From: Pseudomonas brassicacearum
GTDB taxonomy: Bacteria; Pseudomonadota; Gammaproteobacteria; Pseudomonadales; Pseudomonadaceae
Direction: 5' to 3'
NCBI RefSeq assembly: GCF_009601685.2
Contig: NZ_CP045701.2
Coordinates: forward strand, 1,798,001-1,862,000
Length of the DNA stretch: 64,000 nt
This document shows positions 16,576-26,200 of the stretch, piece after piece. Numbering within the stretch: position 1 is the first letter of the stretch; the number at the start of each line of letters is the position of its first letter. The notes below the pieces were generated by a model. The model did not search any database, was not told the origin of the DNA, and saw only the letters and a list, made by a program, of their open reading frames with translations. Position numbers and translations under genes: made by a program.

Positions 16576-18143
16576 GCGGTTTCGTCTACCCAGCGTTGTT
16601 CCAGGCGGGTCTTGGGGCCTTGGGGCGGGGTGCCGAGGTGGCAGTCCAGGTCGCCGACGTTCAGGCCACAGGTCACCAGGCGCTCACGCAATGCTGTCAG
16701 GTTGCTTTCGATCAGGCTCGCGGTGTACGGCCGTTCCGCCCACAACTGGCTGGACAGGCTGCCGCTGAGCAACTGCGCCTGAACCTGCAACGGGCCTAAC
16801 GGTTCCATGTCGAACGCCAATTCCACCCGCCAGAGCTGCTGCTTCGGCTCGCGTTCTTCCCGGCGTTCGTCTGGTTGTTCCCGGGGCGGGGTTTCCTCGC
16901 GCTGGAACTTGACCTGCAACGGCACGATGTCCTGCAGGTTGCGCATCGGGATTTCCAATTGCCAAGTGCTCATCAGCCGACCGTCGTCGGTCAGGCCGGT
17001 CTGTTCCAGGCTCGACAACTGATGGCTTTGCAAGCGTGACACGGCGGCAGCGGCCAGGCGCAACAGGTGTTCCAGGTTGCCTTCTTCATCCTGGCCTTTC
17101 ATCAGGCGCGAGGGCAGTGGGAAGCTGGTGGGTTGGGGCTTGGCGCTGACCTGGCCGAGGGTTCCCAGGGCATTGCGGACAAAACTGGGCAGCACCTGGG
17201 CCAGGGTGTTGGCGGCAATGATGGCCGTGAGGTTGGTGGAGGCGGGCAGGGCCGGGGTCAGTTGGGCGATCAGCTTGAGCAGGTCGCCTTTGAGGTCCGG
17301 TGCCGGCCCCGGCAGCTGCCCGGCGAGCAACTTGCTTTCCAGGAACACACCGCTGGCGACCATGGCTTGGGCCAACCCCTTGGGCGTGCTCAACTGCTGG
17401 ACATCCGGCAGGCTGGCCAACAGGCGTGTCACCGCGGCGCGCAGCTCGGCACCGGTGTCGTCAGTGGCCGGCAGGTTTTGCAGGGCCGTGATCAGGCTGT
17501 CCAGCGAGCCCTGGCGGCTCACTTGGGTGACCAGTTGCTGGCTCACAGCCAGTTGCTCCTGGCGGTTGCTCAGCGGAACGAATTTCAGCGTCTGGGTATC
17601 TTGCACCTGGGCACTCAAGAGTGTGCCGATGCGCAGTGGTTGCGGGCTGTCGATGTCCAGGGTATTGCCAGCCTGGGCGGTGTTGAGCAGGCTCACCAAT
17701 GACCGATAGACCGCCGGTTGCCCAGGCAACTGCGGCAACGCCTGACTGGTCAGCACTTTACCTTGCAGAAGGGTGCCGACCGGCATCTGCGCCGTGTCGA
17801 TGCGCGTCAAGGTGGCGACGCTGGAGGCCACGGCCTGTTGCACGGCGATCGCCAGGTTGCTGGCGGACGGCTGGGTCACGGCCAGGCTGGTGCCTTGGGG
17901 CAACGGCTGGGTGCTGGTGGCCTGCACGGTGGTCTGGCGGCCGCTCTCCAGAGTGACCTTGAGCAACAGCTGGAAAGTCTGGTCGGCCTGCTTGAGCGAC
18001 AGCACTTCGGCCTGGGCGATCTGGCCCGAGCTGATCAGGCCTTCGGTCGGCACCAGCAGTTTGAGCAACTCGCCACTGACCACTGGCGCGCGCGTCGTTG
18101 CCGTGGGCTGGGGCACCGGCAGGATGTTCATGTCGCCTGTCAT
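16572..18143 (-). CDS. FliK-like flagellar hook-length control protein
   Basis: 523-residue protein with a long Gln/Leu/Thr-rich, probably extended N-terminal region and a C-terminal Flg_hook-type domain (about 425-510: LAFDMEPLGPLQVQAQLLSG and NLTALRERLVTCGLNVGDL). FliK acts as the hook-length ruler and triggers the FlhB switch. The canonical fliK of pseudomonads is expected next to fliL, upstream of this window, so this is probably a second FliK-type protein paired with the downstream FlhB-like gene. Translation could also start at the fifth codon (MNILPVPQPT), which has CAGGCGAC upstream. Confidence 0.85.
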   Translation of the reverse strand: MTGDMNILPVPQPTATTRAPVVSGELLKLLVPTEGLISSGQIAQAEVLSLKQADQTFQLLLKVTLESGRQTTVQATSTQPLPQGTSLAVTQPSASNLAIAVQQAVASSVATLTRIDTAQMPVGTLLQGKVLTSQALPQLPGQPAVYRSLVSLLNTAQAGNTLDIDSPQPLRIGTLLSAQVQDTQTLKFVPLSNRQEQLAVSQQLVTQVSRQGSLDSLITALQNLPATDDTGAELRAAVTRLLASLPDVQQLSTPKGLAQAMVASGVFLESKLLAGQLPGPAPDLKGDLLKLIAQLTPALPASTNLTAIIAANTLAQVLPSFVRNALGTLGQVSAKPQPTSFPLPSRLMKGQDEEGNLEHLLRLAAAAVSRLQSHQLSSLEQTGLTDDGRLMSTWQLEIPMRNLQDIVPLQVKFQREETPPREQPDERREEREPKQQLWRVELAFDMEPLGPLQVQAQLLSGSLSSQLWAERPYTASLIESNLTALRERLVTCGLNVGDLDCHLGTPPQGPKTRLEQRWVDETA

Positions 18144-18173
18144 TTGCGGTCTTACCTTGGGGAAATAAGCTCT

Positions 18174-18201
18174 CTTGAGAGTGGGTTAGGGCATGTATAA
18201 T
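18174..18201 (+). promoter_or_regulatory. Candidate sigma-70 promoter for the ccm operon
   Basis: A perfect TATAAT at 18196-18201 with TTGAGA at 18175-18180 (15-bp spacer, short) about 140 bp before ccmA. It lies in the 198-bp space between the divergent fliK-like gene and ccmA. No other good candidate is seen there. Confidence 0.5.
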
Positions 18202-18341
18202 GCCGCCCGTCTTTCAGGGAGTGGCGAAAACCTTGCAATTGTTTGACGCAGCTCTGTGGAACAGGCCGTCAATGCATCTATGCTGCACCACTTTAACGGC
18301 CGCTGCACCGCCGACTTGAACCGTATAAGGCCCGCGATCCC

Positions 18342-18977
18342 TTGACCAGTCCTCTCCTGCAAACCGTCGGCCTCGCCTGTGAGCGAGACTTGCGACTGCT
18401 TTTCGAAAATCTCGAATTGAGACTCTCGCGTGGCGATATGGTGCAAATCAGTGGTCCCAACGGCAGCGGCAAGACCAGCCTGCTGCGCCTGCTGGCCGGG
18501 TTGATGCAACCCACCGCAGGCCAGGTGTTGCTCAATGGCCAGCCCTTGCACAGCCAGCGCAGCGAACTGGCCCGCAATCTGCTGTGGATCGGCCATGCCG
18601 CCGGTATCAAGGATTTGCTGACCCCCGAAGAGAACCTCAGTTGGCTCTGCGCATTGCATACGCCGGCCGGCCGCGAAGCGATCTGGCAGGCGTTGGCGGC
18701 GGTAGGGCTGCGCGGCTTCGAAGACGTGCCGAGCCACACCTTGTCCGCCGGCCAGCAACGCCGCGTGGCCCTGGCCCGGCTGTACCTGGACAGCCCACCG
18801 TTGTGGATTCTCGACGAGCCGTTCACCGCCCTGGACAAGCAGGGCGTCGCGCAGCTCGAAGAACACTTGGCCCGGCACTGTGAAAATGGCGGCATGGTGC
18901 TCTTGACCACCCACCACACGCTGACGCGGATGCCGGCCGGTTATCGCAACATTGATCTGGGGAACTGGGCCGTATGA
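18342..18977 (+). CDS. ccmA: Heme exporter ATP-binding protein CcmA
   Basis: 211-residue ABC ATPase of System I cytochrome c maturation; with CcmB it drives release of holo-CcmE from CcmCD. Walker A is GPNGSGKTS (about residues 39-47), the signature is [14 protein letters not shown], and Walker B is [10 protein letters not shown]. The start is a TTG giving [16 protein letters not shown], the normal family N-terminus. It overlaps ccmB by 4 bp (ATGA) and leads a nine-gene operon. Confidence 0.97.
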   Translation: MTSPLLQTVGLACERDLRLLFENLELRLSRGDMVQISGPNGSGKTSLLRLLAGLMQPTAGQVLLNGQPLHSQRSELARNLLWIGHAAGIKDLLTPEENLSWLCALHTPAGREAIWQALAAVGLRGFEDVPSHTLSAGQQRRVALARLYLDSPPLWILDEPFTALDKQGVAQLEEHLARHCENGGMVLLTTHHTLTRMPAGYRNIDLGNWAV

Positions 18978-19642
18978 GTGTGTTTGGCCTGTTGCTTGCC
19001 CGCGAGGCGCGCCTGCTGTTCCGTCGTCCGGCCGAATTGGCCAATCCGCTGGTGTTCTTCGCCATTGTCATTGCATTGTTCCCGTTGGCGGTCGGGCCGG
19101 AGACTCAATTGTTGCAAACCTTGTCTCCGGGACTGGTCTGGGTCGCTGCGCTTTTATCGGTCCTGCTCTCGCTGGACGGGCTTTTCCGCAGTGATTTCGA
19201 AGACGGCTCACTGGAACAGTGGGTCCTTTCGTCGCACCCCCTGGCCCTTCTGGTTTTGGCCAAGGTACTGGCACACTGGGTTTTTTCCGGCCTGGCACTG
19301 GTATTGCTCTCGCCACTGCTGGCGATGATGCTGGGGCTGCCTGGCGCGTGCATGCCAGTGCTGCTGGTGTCGCTGCTGCTGGGTACACCGGTGCTGAGCC
19401 TGCTCGGTGCGGTGGGTGCGGCGTTGACGGTGGGGTTGAAGCGTGGTGGCCTGCTGCTGGCGCTGCTGATCCTGCCGTTGTATATCCCGGTCTTGATCCT
19501 GGGCAGTGGTGCCTTGCAAGCGGCGTTGCAAGGCATGCCCGCGACCGGTTATCTGCTGTGGCTTGGGAGCCTGACCGCCCTGGCGATAACCCTGACACCC
19601 TTTGCAATAGCCGCTGGCCTGAAAATCAGCGTCGGCGAATAA
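18974..19642 (+). CDS. ccmB: Heme exporter membrane protein CcmB
   Basis: 222-residue integral membrane partner of CcmA. There are about six hydrophobic segments across the whole length, starting [20 protein letters not shown]. The cytoplasmic segment [17 protein letters not shown] is the conserved family region. The start overlaps ccmA. A 94-bp gap with no visible gene follows before ccmC. Confidence 0.96.
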   Translation: MSVFGLLLAREARLLFRRPAELANPLVFFAIVIALFPLAVGPETQLLQTLSPGLVWVAALLSVLLSLDGLFRSDFEDGSLEQWVLSSHPLALLVLAKVLAHWVFSGLALVLLSPLLAMMLGLPGACMPVLLVSLLLGTPVLSLLGAVGAALTVGLKRGGLLLALLILPLYIPVLILGSGALQAALQGMPATGYLLWLGSLTALAITLTPFAIAAGLKISVGE

Positions 19643-19736
19643 TAACGAGGCCTGGTCAAAAACTGACCACTTCTTTGGAAGTAAAGGCTGCCCCGGCGGT
19701 TCGTGACGGCGAGCCGCAACCGTGATGGAAACAGCA

Positions 19737-20492
19737 ATGAACTGGACCTGGTTTCACAAGCTCGGCTCACCCAAGTGGTTCTACGGCATCAGCGGCAAAC
19801 TGCTCCCATGGCTGAGCATCGCTGCACTGTTGTTGATTGGTTCTGGCGTGGTCTGGGGCCTGGCCTTCGCACCGCCGGACTACCAGCAAGGCAACAGCTT
19901 CCGCATCATCTACATCCACGTGCCCACGGCGATGCTGGCTCAGTCCGTCTACGTGATGCTGGCGGTGTGCGGTGTGGTCGGGCTGGTGTGGAAGATGAAG
20001 CTGGCCGACGTGGCCCTGCAATGCGCCGCGCCCATCGGCGCCTGGATGACCGCCGTGGCGTTGGTCACCGGGGCCATCTGGGGCAAGCCGACCTGGGGGT
20101 CGTGGTGGGTCTGGGATGCGCGACTGACGTCGATGCTGATCCTGCTGTTCCTGTACTTCGGTCTTATTGCGCTGGGCAACGCCATCAGCAATCGTGACAG
20201 TGCCGCCAAGGCCTGCGCGGTACTGGCGATTGTCGGCGTGATCAACATCCCGATCATCAAGTACTCGGTGGAGTGGTGGAACACCCTGCACCAGGGCGCA
20301 ACCTTCACCCTCACCGAAAAACCGGCGATGCCTGTCGAAATGTGGCTGCCGCTGTTGCTGACCGTGCTGGGTTTCTATTGCTTCTTCGGTGCGGTGCTGT
20401 TGCTGCGCATGCGCCTGGAAGTGCTCAAGCGCGAGTCCCGGGCCAGTTGGGTGAAGGCCGAAGTACAGAACAGCCTGGAGGCCGCTCGATGA
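19737..20492 (+). CDS. ccmC: Heme handling membrane protein CcmC
   Basis: Loads heme onto CcmE in the periplasm. From the ATG at 19737 the protein starts [16 protein letters not shown] and has 251 residues with six membrane segments. The tryptophan-rich WWD-type motif [14 protein letters not shown] (about residues 120-133) binds heme, and conserved His residues flank it. GGAA 7-8 bp upstream supports this start; GTG at 19722 and ATG at 19725 are alternatives. The stop overlaps the ccmD start. Confidence 0.96.
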   Translation: MNWTWFHKLGSPKWFYGISGKLLPWLSIAALLLIGSGVVWGLAFAPPDYQQGNSFRIIYIHVPTAMLAQSVYVMLAVCGVVGLVWKMKLADVALQCAAPIGAWMTAVALVTGAIWGKPTWGSWWVWDARLTSMLILLFLYFGLIALGNAISNRDSAAKACAVLAIVGVINIPIIKYSVEWWNTLHQGATFTLTEKPAMPVEMWLPLLLTVLGFYCFFGAVLLLRMRLEVLKRESRASWVKAEVQNSLEAAR

Positions 20493-20665
20493 GTTTCGCT
20501 TCATTCGGCGATTTCCTCGCCATGGGCCATCATGGCCTGTATGTCTGGTCAGCCTATGGCATTTGCCTGGTGGTGCTGGCCCTCAACGTGGCGGTGCCGA
20601 TCCTGGCCCGCAAGCGGTATCTGCAACAAGAGGCGCGTCGTCTGCGCCGGGAGAACGGTCAGTGA
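20489..20665 (+). CDS. ccmD: Heme exporter accessory protein CcmD
   Basis: 58-residue membrane protein starting [20 protein letters not shown], with one hydrophobic helix (about 18-40) and a basic C-terminal tail ([16 protein letters not shown]). CcmD stabilises CcmC-CcmE and helps release heme-loaded CcmE. Start and stop overlap the neighbouring ccmC and ccmE genes (ATGA and GTGA), typical for this operon. Confidence 0.95.
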   Translation: MSFASFGDFLAMGHHGLYVWSAYGICLVVLALNVAVPILARKRYLQQEARRLRRENGQ

Positions 20666-21117
20666 ATCCGCTGCGCAAAAAACGTCTTATCATCATTCTT
20701 GCGATCCTGGTGGGTGTCGGTGCCGCGGTCGCCCTGGCCCTGAGCGCCCTGCAGCAGAACATCAACCTGTTCTACACCCCGACCCAGATCGCCAACGGCG
20801 AAGCGCCCAAGGACACGCGCATCCGCGCTGGCGGCATGGTGGAAAAAGGCTCGCTGGAGCGCTCCGGGGATTCACTGGACGTGAAATTCAATGTCACCGA
20901 CTTCAACAAGACCGTGACCATCACCTATCGCGGCATCCTCCCGGATCTGTTCCGCGAAGGGCAGGGCATCGTTGCCCTGGGCAAACTCAACGCCGAGGGC
21001 GTGGTGGTGGCTGACGAAGTGTTGGCCAAGCACGACGAAAAATACATGCCGCCGGAAGTGACCAAGGCCCTGAAAGACAGCGGCCAGTCGGCGCCCGCTC
21101 CCGTGAAGGAGGGTTGA
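20662..21117 (+). CDS. ccmE: Cytochrome c maturation heme chaperone CcmE
   Basis: Periplasmic heme chaperone of 151 residues, read from the GTG that overlaps the ccmD stop ((M)[17 protein letters not shown]). An N-terminal membrane anchor is followed by an OB-fold domain. The covalent heme-binding His is in the [13 protein letters not shown] motif (His near residue 124), with the Tyr ligand three residues later. The longer frame back to 20563 is inside ccmD and is rejected. Confidence 0.97.
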   Translation: MNPLRKKRLIIILAILVGVGAAVALALSALQQNINLFYTPTQIANGEAPKDTRIRAGGMVEKGSLERSGDSLDVKFNVTDFNKTVTITYRGILPDLFREGQGIVALGKLNAEGVVVADEVLAKHDEKYMPPEVTKALKDSGQSAPAPVKEG

Positions 21118-21120
21118 TCG

Positions 21121-23109
21121 ATGACGACCGGCATCTTTATTCCCGAACTGGGCCACCTGGCGATGATCCTGGCCCTGTGCTTTGCCCTGGTGCAAGCCGT
21201 GGTGCCGTTGCTGGGCGCCTGGCGTGGCGATCGTTTGTGGATGAGCCTGGCCCAGCCGGCGGCATGGGGGCAGTTTGCTTTTATGCTGTTCGCCTTCGGT
21301 TGCCTGACCTATGCGTTCATGTCCGACGACTTTTCCGTGGAATACGTCGCCAGCAACTCCAACAGCGCCTTGCCCTGGTACTACAAGTTCAGCGCGGTGT
21401 GGGGCGCCCATGAGGGTTCACTGTTGCTCTGGGCGTTGATCCTGGCCGGTTGGACCTTCGCCGTTTCGGTGTTCTCCCGGCAGTTGCCCCAGGTGATGCT
21501 GGCCCGGGTCCTGGCAGTGATGGGCATGATCAGCACCGGTTTCCTGCTGTTTTTGATCGTTACCTCCAACCCGTTCGAGCGCATCCTGCCCCAAATGCCG
21601 ACGGATGGCCGCGACCTCAACCCCTTGCTGCAAGACATCGGTCTGATCGTTCACCCGCCCATGCTCTACATGGGCTACGTCGGCTTCTCCGTGGCCTTCG
21701 CCTTCGCCATCGCCGCGTTGCTTGGTGGGCGCCTCGATGCCGCGTGGGCACGCTGGTCGCGTCCGTGGACCATCGTTGCCTGGGCCTTCCTCGGCATCGG
21801 CATCACCCTCGGCTCGTGGTGGGCCTACTACGAGCTCGGCTGGGGCGGCTGGTGGTTCTGGGACCCGGTGGAAAACGCCTCGTTCATGCCTTGGTTGGTG
21901 GGCACGGCGCTGATCCATTCCCTGGCGGTTACGGAAAAACGCGGTGTGTTCAAGAGCTGGACCGTGCTGCTGGCCATCGCGGCGTTCTCCCTGAGCCTGC
22001 TGGGGACGTTCCTGGTGCGTTCCGGCGTGCTGACGTCGGTGCATGCCTTCGCCTCGGACCCTGAGCGTGGCGTGTTCATCCTGATGTTCCTGCTGTTCGT
22101 GGTCGGCGGTTCGCTGACGCTGTTCGCCCTGCGTGCGCCGGTGGTCAAGAGCCAGGTCGGCTTCAACCTCTGGTCACGGGAAACCCTGTTGCTGGGCAAC
22201 AACCTGGTGCTGGTGGTGGCCGCGTCGATGATCCTGCTGGGAACCTTGTACCCGCTGGTGCTCGACGCGCTGTCCGGCGCCAAGCTGTCGGTCGGGCCGC
22301 CGTATTTCAATGCGCTGTTCATCCCGCTGATGGCGATCCTGATGGTGGTGATGGCCATCGGTATGCTGGTGCGCTGGAAAGACACTCCGGTCAAGTGGCT
22401 GCTGGGCATGTTGACCCCGGTGCTGCTGGGCACGGCCGCCCTGGCCGTGGTGGCCGGCGTGGCGTATGGCGACTTCAACTGGGCGGTGCTGGCGACGTTC
22501 GTGCTGGCAGCCTGGGTGTTGCTGGCGGGTGTACGGGACATCTTCGACAAGACCCGGCACAAAGGCCTGATCAAAGGCCTGCCAACCCTGACCCGCAGTT
22601 ACTGGGGCATGCAGGTCGCTCACCTGGGCATCGCCGTCTGCGCCCTGGGCGTGGTGCTGTCCAGCCAGAACAGCGCCGAGCGCGACCTGCGCCTGGCGCC
22701 GGGTGAGTCCATGGACCTGGGGGGCTACCAGTTCGTGTTCGAGGGCGCCAAGCATTTCGAGGGGCCGAACTTCACGTCCGACAAAGGCACCGTGCGGGTC
22801 ATCCGCAACGGCCAGGAAATCACCGTGCTGCACCCGGAAAAACGTCTCTACACCGTGCAGAACTCGGTGATGACCGAAGCCGGCATCGATGCCGGTTTCA
22901 CCCGCGATCTCTACGTGGCGCTGGGCGAGTCCCTGGGCGACGGCGCGTGGGCGGTACGGGTCCACGTCAAGCCGTTCGTGCGCTGGATCTGGTTCGGTGG
23001 CTTGCTCACTGGCCTGGGTGGGGTGCTGGCGGCGCTGGATCGGCGTTATCGAGTCAAGGTGAAAACCCGGGTGCGTGAAGCCCTGGGCGCGACGGGAGCC
23101 ACTGCATGA
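21121..23109 (+). CDS. ccmF: Cytochrome c heme lyase subunit CcmF
   Basis: 662-residue multi-pass membrane protein that joins heme to apocytochrome c together with CcmH and CcmI. About 14-15 hydrophobic segments are visible. The WWD domain WGGWWFWDPVENASFMPWL lies near residues 241-259, flanked by conserved His residues. A large periplasmic region follows after residue 510. The stop overlaps the ccmG start by 4 bp. Confidence 0.98.
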   Translation: MTTGIFIPELGHLAMILALCFALVQAVVPLLGAWRGDRLWMSLAQPAAWGQFAFMLFAFGCLTYAFMSDDFSVEYVASNSNSALPWYYKFSAVWGAHEGSLLLWALILAGWTFAVSVFSRQLPQVMLARVLAVMGMISTGFLLFLIVTSNPFERILPQMPTDGRDLNPLLQDIGLIVHPPMLYMGYVGFSVAFAFAIAALLGGRLDAAWARWSRPWTIVAWAFLGIGITLGSWWAYYELGWGGWWFWDPVENASFMPWLVGTALIHSLAVTEKRGVFKSWTVLLAIAAFSLSLLGTFLVRSGVLTSVHAFASDPERGVFILMFLLFVVGGSLTLFALRAPVVKSQVGFNLWSRETLLLGNNLVLVVAASMILLGTLYPLVLDALSGAKLSVGPPYFNALFIPLMAILMVVMAIGMLVRWKDTPVKWLLGMLTPVLLGTAALAVVAGVAYGDFNWAVLATFVLAAWVLLAGVRDIFDKTRHKGLIKGLPTLTRSYWGMQVAHLGIAVCALGVVLSSQNSAERDLRLAPGESMDLGGYQFVFEGAKHFEGPNFTSDKGTVRVIRNGQEITVLHPEKRLYTVQNSVMTEAGIDAGFTRDLYVALGESLGDGAWAVRVHVKPFVRWIWFGGLLTGLGGVLAALDRRYRVKVKTRVREALGATGATA

Positions 23110-23642
23110 AACGTTGGTTGATGTTGGTGCCGCTGGCGCTGTTCCTGTTGATGGCGGTGTTTTTGTACCGGGGGCTGTACCTGAATCCGACCGAGTTGCC
23201 TTCGGCGATGATCGGCAAGCCGTTCCCGGAGTTTTCCCTGCCATCGGTGCAGGGCGATAAAACCTTGACCCGTGCCGACCTGCTGGGCAAGCCGGCGCTG
23301 GTCAACGTGTGGGGCACCTGGTGCATTTCCTGCCGGGTCGAGCACCCGGTGCTGAACAAACTGGCCCAGAACGGCGTGGTGATCTACGGCGTCAATTACA
23401 AGGACGTCAATGCCGACGCCTTGAAGTGGCTGGCCGAGTTCCACAATCCGTATCAACTGGACATTCGTGATGAAGACGGTTCCCTGGGCCTGAACCTGGG
23501 TGTCTACGGCGCGCCGGAAACGTTCTTCATCGATGCCAAGGGCGTTATCCGCGACAAATTCGTCGGCGTGATCGACGAACAGGTCTGGCGCGAGAAACTG
23601 GCCGCCAAGTATCAGGCGCTGGTGGACGAGGCCAAGCCATGA
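23106..23642 (+). CDS. ccmG: Thiol:disulfide interchange protein CcmG (DsbE)
   Basis: 178-residue periplasmic thioredoxin-like protein that keeps apocytochrome c cysteines reduced. One N-terminal membrane anchor (about 5-24) precedes a thioredoxin fold with the active site WGTWCISCRVEHP (CISC near residues 75-78). The conserved GAPETFFIDAKG holds the cis-Pro loop. It overlaps both ccmF and ccmH by 4 bp. Confidence 0.97.
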   Translation: MKRWLMLVPLALFLLMAVFLYRGLYLNPTELPSAMIGKPFPEFSLPSVQGDKTLTRADLLGKPALVNVWGTWCISCRVEHPVLNKLAQNGVVIYGVNYKDVNADALKWLAEFHNPYQLDIRDEDGSLGLNLGVYGAPETFFIDAKGVIRDKFVGVIDEQVWREKLAAKYQALVDEAKP

Positions 23643-24112
23643 CGCGCTGGTTAGCCGCCGCCATCCTCGGCCTGAGCCTTGCCGGTGTGGCCCACGCCGC
23701 CATCGACACCTACGAATTCGCCAACGACGGCGAGCGCGAGCGGTTTCGCGAACTGACCAAGGAACTGCGCTGCCCCAAGTGCCAGAACCAGGACATCGCC
23801 GACTCCAACGCACCGATTGCCGCCGACCTGCGCAAGGAAATCTTCCGCATGCTCGGCGAGGGCAAGGACAACCAGCAGATCATTGATTTCATGGTCGATC
23901 GCTACGGTGAGTTCGTACGCTACAACCCCGCCCTGTCTTCCAAGACCGCGCTGCTCTGGTTCGGCCCCGCCGGGCTGTTGCTTGGTGGTTTCGTCGTCAT
24001 TGCAGTGATCGTGCGCCGTCGCCGGGTCCAGCGCACGGCCGCCCCGGACACGCTTTCTGTCGAAGAGCGCCAGCGCCTCGACCAACTGTTGGATAAAACC
24101 AAGCATGATTGA
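23639..24112 (+). CDS. ccmH: Cytochrome c maturation protein CcmH
   Basis: 157-residue membrane-anchored thiol oxidoreductase that resolves the CcmG-apocytochrome disulfide and works with CcmF. A signal peptide (cleavage after AGVAHA, about residue 20) is followed by the conserved [17 protein letters not shown] motif (CPKC near 43-46) and one membrane helix (about 105-125). Overlaps ccmI by 8 bp. Confidence 0.97.
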   Translation: MTRWLAAAILGLSLAGVAHAAIDTYEFANDGERERFRELTKELRCPKCQNQDIADSNAPIAADLRKEIFRMLGEGKDNQQIIDFMVDRYGEFVRYNPALSSKTALLWFGPAGLLLGGFVVIAVIVRRRRVQRTAAPDTLSVEERQRLDQLLDKTKHD

Positions 24113-25307
24113 TTTCTGGCTCGCCGCAGGTCTGCTTCTTCTGGTTGCCCTGAGTTTTCTGTTGATCCCTGTACTGCGTGGTCGTCGCGCTCAACGCGAG
24201 GAGGACCGTACCGCGCTCAACGTGGCCCTGTACCAGGAGCGCGTTGCCGAACTGCAAGCCGAGCGGGAGGAGGGCGTGCTCAACGCCGCGCAGCTGGATA
24301 CCGGTCGCGCCGAAGCCGCCCGTGAACTGCTCGCCGACACCGAGGGTGCCGATGTGCCGCGCGAATCCCGGTTGGGCAAGCCGTTGCCGTTGCTCGCCGC
24401 TGTGCTGGTGCCGGTGTTGGGCCTGGCGCTGTACCTGCATTTCGGCGCCAGCGACAAGGTCGAGCTGACCCGTGAATTCGCCCAAGCGCCGCAGTCGATG
24501 CAAGAGATGACCCTGCGCCTGGAACGTGCGGTGGCGGCGCAACCGGATAACGCCGAGGGCCTGTATTTCCTCGGGCGTACCTACATGGCGCAGGATCGGC
24601 CCGCAGACGCGGCGAAGGTCTTCGAGCGCACCGTGGCGGTGGCCGGTCGTCAACCCGAACTGCTGGGCCAATGGGCCCAGGCGCAGTATTTTGCCGATGG
24701 CAAGAAATGGTCGGACAAGCTCCAGGCGCTGACCGACGAAGCGCTGAAACTCGATCCGAAGGAAGTCACCAGCCTCGGCCTGTTGGGCATCGCCGCCTTT
24801 GAGGGCGAACGCTACCAGGACGCGATCGATTATTGGGGCCGCCTGCTGGTAGAACTGCCGGAGGGCGACAAGTCCCGTGAAGCGCTGCAGGGTGGCATTA
24901 CCCGCGCCACCGAGAAGCTGCAAGCCAGTGGTGGCAAGGTCGCCCAGGCTCCGGTGGCCAAGGCTGCGGCACTGCTCAAGGTGCGCGTCGACCTGGCGCC
25001 AGCGCTCAAGGCCAAGGTGCAGCCGAGCGACAGCGTATTCATTTTCGCCCGCGCCGTTTCCGGCCCCCCCGCGCCGCTGGCCGCCAAGCGCCTGACGGTC
25101 GCCGACCTGCCAGTCACCGTAGAGTTGGGGGACGCGGACGCAATGATGCCGCAGTTGAAACTGTCGAACTTCCCTGAAGTCCAACTGGTGGCGCGTATCT
25201 CCCGGGCCGGCCAGCCGACCGCCGGGGAGTGGATCGGTCGCAGCCAGCCCTTGGCGAGCAGTACCACGGCGCAGCAACAACTGACCATCGACAGCCCGGA
25301 TAAATAA
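24105..25307 (+). CDS. ccmI: Cytochrome c biogenesis protein CcmI (CycH)
   Basis: 400-residue protein that holds apocytochrome c for the CcmFH lyase. It has two N-terminal membrane helices (about 2-22 and 93-112) with an intervening cytoplasmic leucine-zipper-like loop. A TPR region follows (about 125-270, e.g. [21 protein letters not shown]) and a C-terminal periplasmic domain. It is the last gene of the ccm operon; a 14-bp gap separates it from a lipoprotein gene that may be co-transcribed. Confidence 0.96.
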   Translation: MIDFWLAAGLLLLVALSFLLIPVLRGRRAQREEDRTALNVALYQERVAELQAEREEGVLNAAQLDTGRAEAARELLADTEGADVPRESRLGKPLPLLAAVLVPVLGLALYLHFGASDKVELTREFAQAPQSMQEMTLRLERAVAAQPDNAEGLYFLGRTYMAQDRPADAAKVFERTVAVAGRQPELLGQWAQAQYFADGKKWSDKLQALTDEALKLDPKEVTSLGLLGIAAFEGERYQDAIDYWGRLLVELPEGDKSREALQGGITRATEKLQASGGKVAQAPVAKAAALLKVRVDLAPALKAKVQPSDSVFIFARAVSGPPAPLAAKRLTVADLPVTVELGDADAMMPQLKLSNFPEVQLVARISRAGQPTAGEWIGRSQPLASSTTAQQQLTIDSPDK

Positions 25308-25321
25308 CAGGAATTCGCACC

Positions 25322-25729
25322 ATGACCGCCATCGCTCGTATCACCCTGCTCACGCTCGTCATGGGCCTGAGCGCTTGTGCGGTCCAGCGGCCGCCGGAGC
25401 CCTCGGCGCCGCTGCCACCGATCCCTCCATCGACCCCGACCACCAAACCTGTCCCGTCAATGCCTCCGGGCAAGCCTGTCACACCGAACAAACCGGCCAA
25501 GCCGCTGCCGCGTACCTCCGCCAGCTTCGCCCCGCCACCGGGTGGCAACAGTCACTGGGACGCCAAGCTTGGGGTCTATGTGCTGGACAAGCAGACGAAC
25601 ACGTTCTATCGCCAGCGTACCTATTACCGCTGGAACAACGGTTGGAGCCGTTCCGTCAGCCCGAATGGCCCATGGGAAGACACCACCATCGAAGGCGTGC
25701 CGGCGGGCTTGGGTCGACAGTTTCATTGA
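25322..25729 (+). CDS. Small proline-rich lipoprotein
   Basis: 135-residue putative lipoprotein: a lipobox LSAC (Cys near residue 19) follows a hydrophobic leader. The next about 50 residues are rich in Pro, Ser and Thr. A compact C-terminal part (WDAKLGVYVLDKQTNTFYRQ then YYRWNNGWSRS and GPWEDTTIEGVP) is rich in aromatics and resembles the small YXWxxGxW-type folds seen in some envelope proteins. I do not know its function. It follows ccmI by 14 bp and may be transcribed with it; the repeat at 25760 lies downstream. Confidence 0.85.
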   Translation: MTAIARITLLTLVMGLSACAVQRPPEPSAPLPPIPPSTPTTKPVPSMPPGKPVTPNKPAKPLPRTSASFAPPPGGNSHWDAKLGVYVLDKQTNTFYRQRTYYRWNNGWSRSVSPNGPWEDTTIEGVPAGLGRQFH

Positions 25730-25759
25730 GAAGCGGGAGACCTTGCCCCCGCGGGACTC

Positions 25760-25928
25760 TGTAGGAGCTGCCGAAGGCTGCGATCTTTTGATCTTTGATC
25801 TTTGATCTTTCGCTTTAGATTCAAGTGTTTGGGGAAAGATCGCAGCCTCGTTGCACTCGACAGCTCCTACACAGCTCCTACACAGCTCCTACACAGCGCC
25901 TACACAGGTCCTACCAGTTCCTACACAG
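25760..25928. repeat. Mosaic inverted repeat, copy 4, with 11-bp tandem array
   Basis: Short left arm (GTAGGAGCTGCCGAAGG), long right arm (CCTCGTTGCACTCGACAGCT). The core has TTTGATC with a 7-bp period (three units) and the CTTTA-GAT-TCAAG element. The right flank continues as about six tandem 11-bp units CAGCTCCTACA (25861-25928), the first three perfect and the rest diverged. Confidence 0.9.
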
Positions 25929-26200
25929 AGGGAGTAAGCGCTCTCGCCACCCTAGCGTTCGGCCCAAGCGCATCGGCAGGCTGGGCTTTTTGTGTTTCTG
26001 AATATTCTTTGAACGAAATTTTCACCAAATCTTGCGGACAATCTCTCGCGCTCATATCGCCGCCGGTTATTTAATGGCAATGCCATAGCCGTTCGTGCAA
26101 CATCTGCGCACTCGCGCAAGCCCCGATGCCAGCTTTGGCCAATAGAGGGCGCGCCGTTGTTTCTTTTGTCACTCCAACTCCAATAGGGTCCTTAAACGAC
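25929..26200 (+). other. Gene-free leader before the LTA-synthase-like gene
   Basis: About 270 bp without a convincing reading frame. It is visibly more AT-rich than the genes (for example the TTGAACGAAATTTTCACC stretch near 26009), so it probably holds the promoter of the downstream gene. I cannot assign a specific -35/-10 pair. Confidence 0.5.

Noticed and set aside
25861..25928. Possible small CRISPR array
   Set aside because: Units are 11 bp and directly adjacent without spacers; no cas genes are near. They are tandem copies of a repeat arm.
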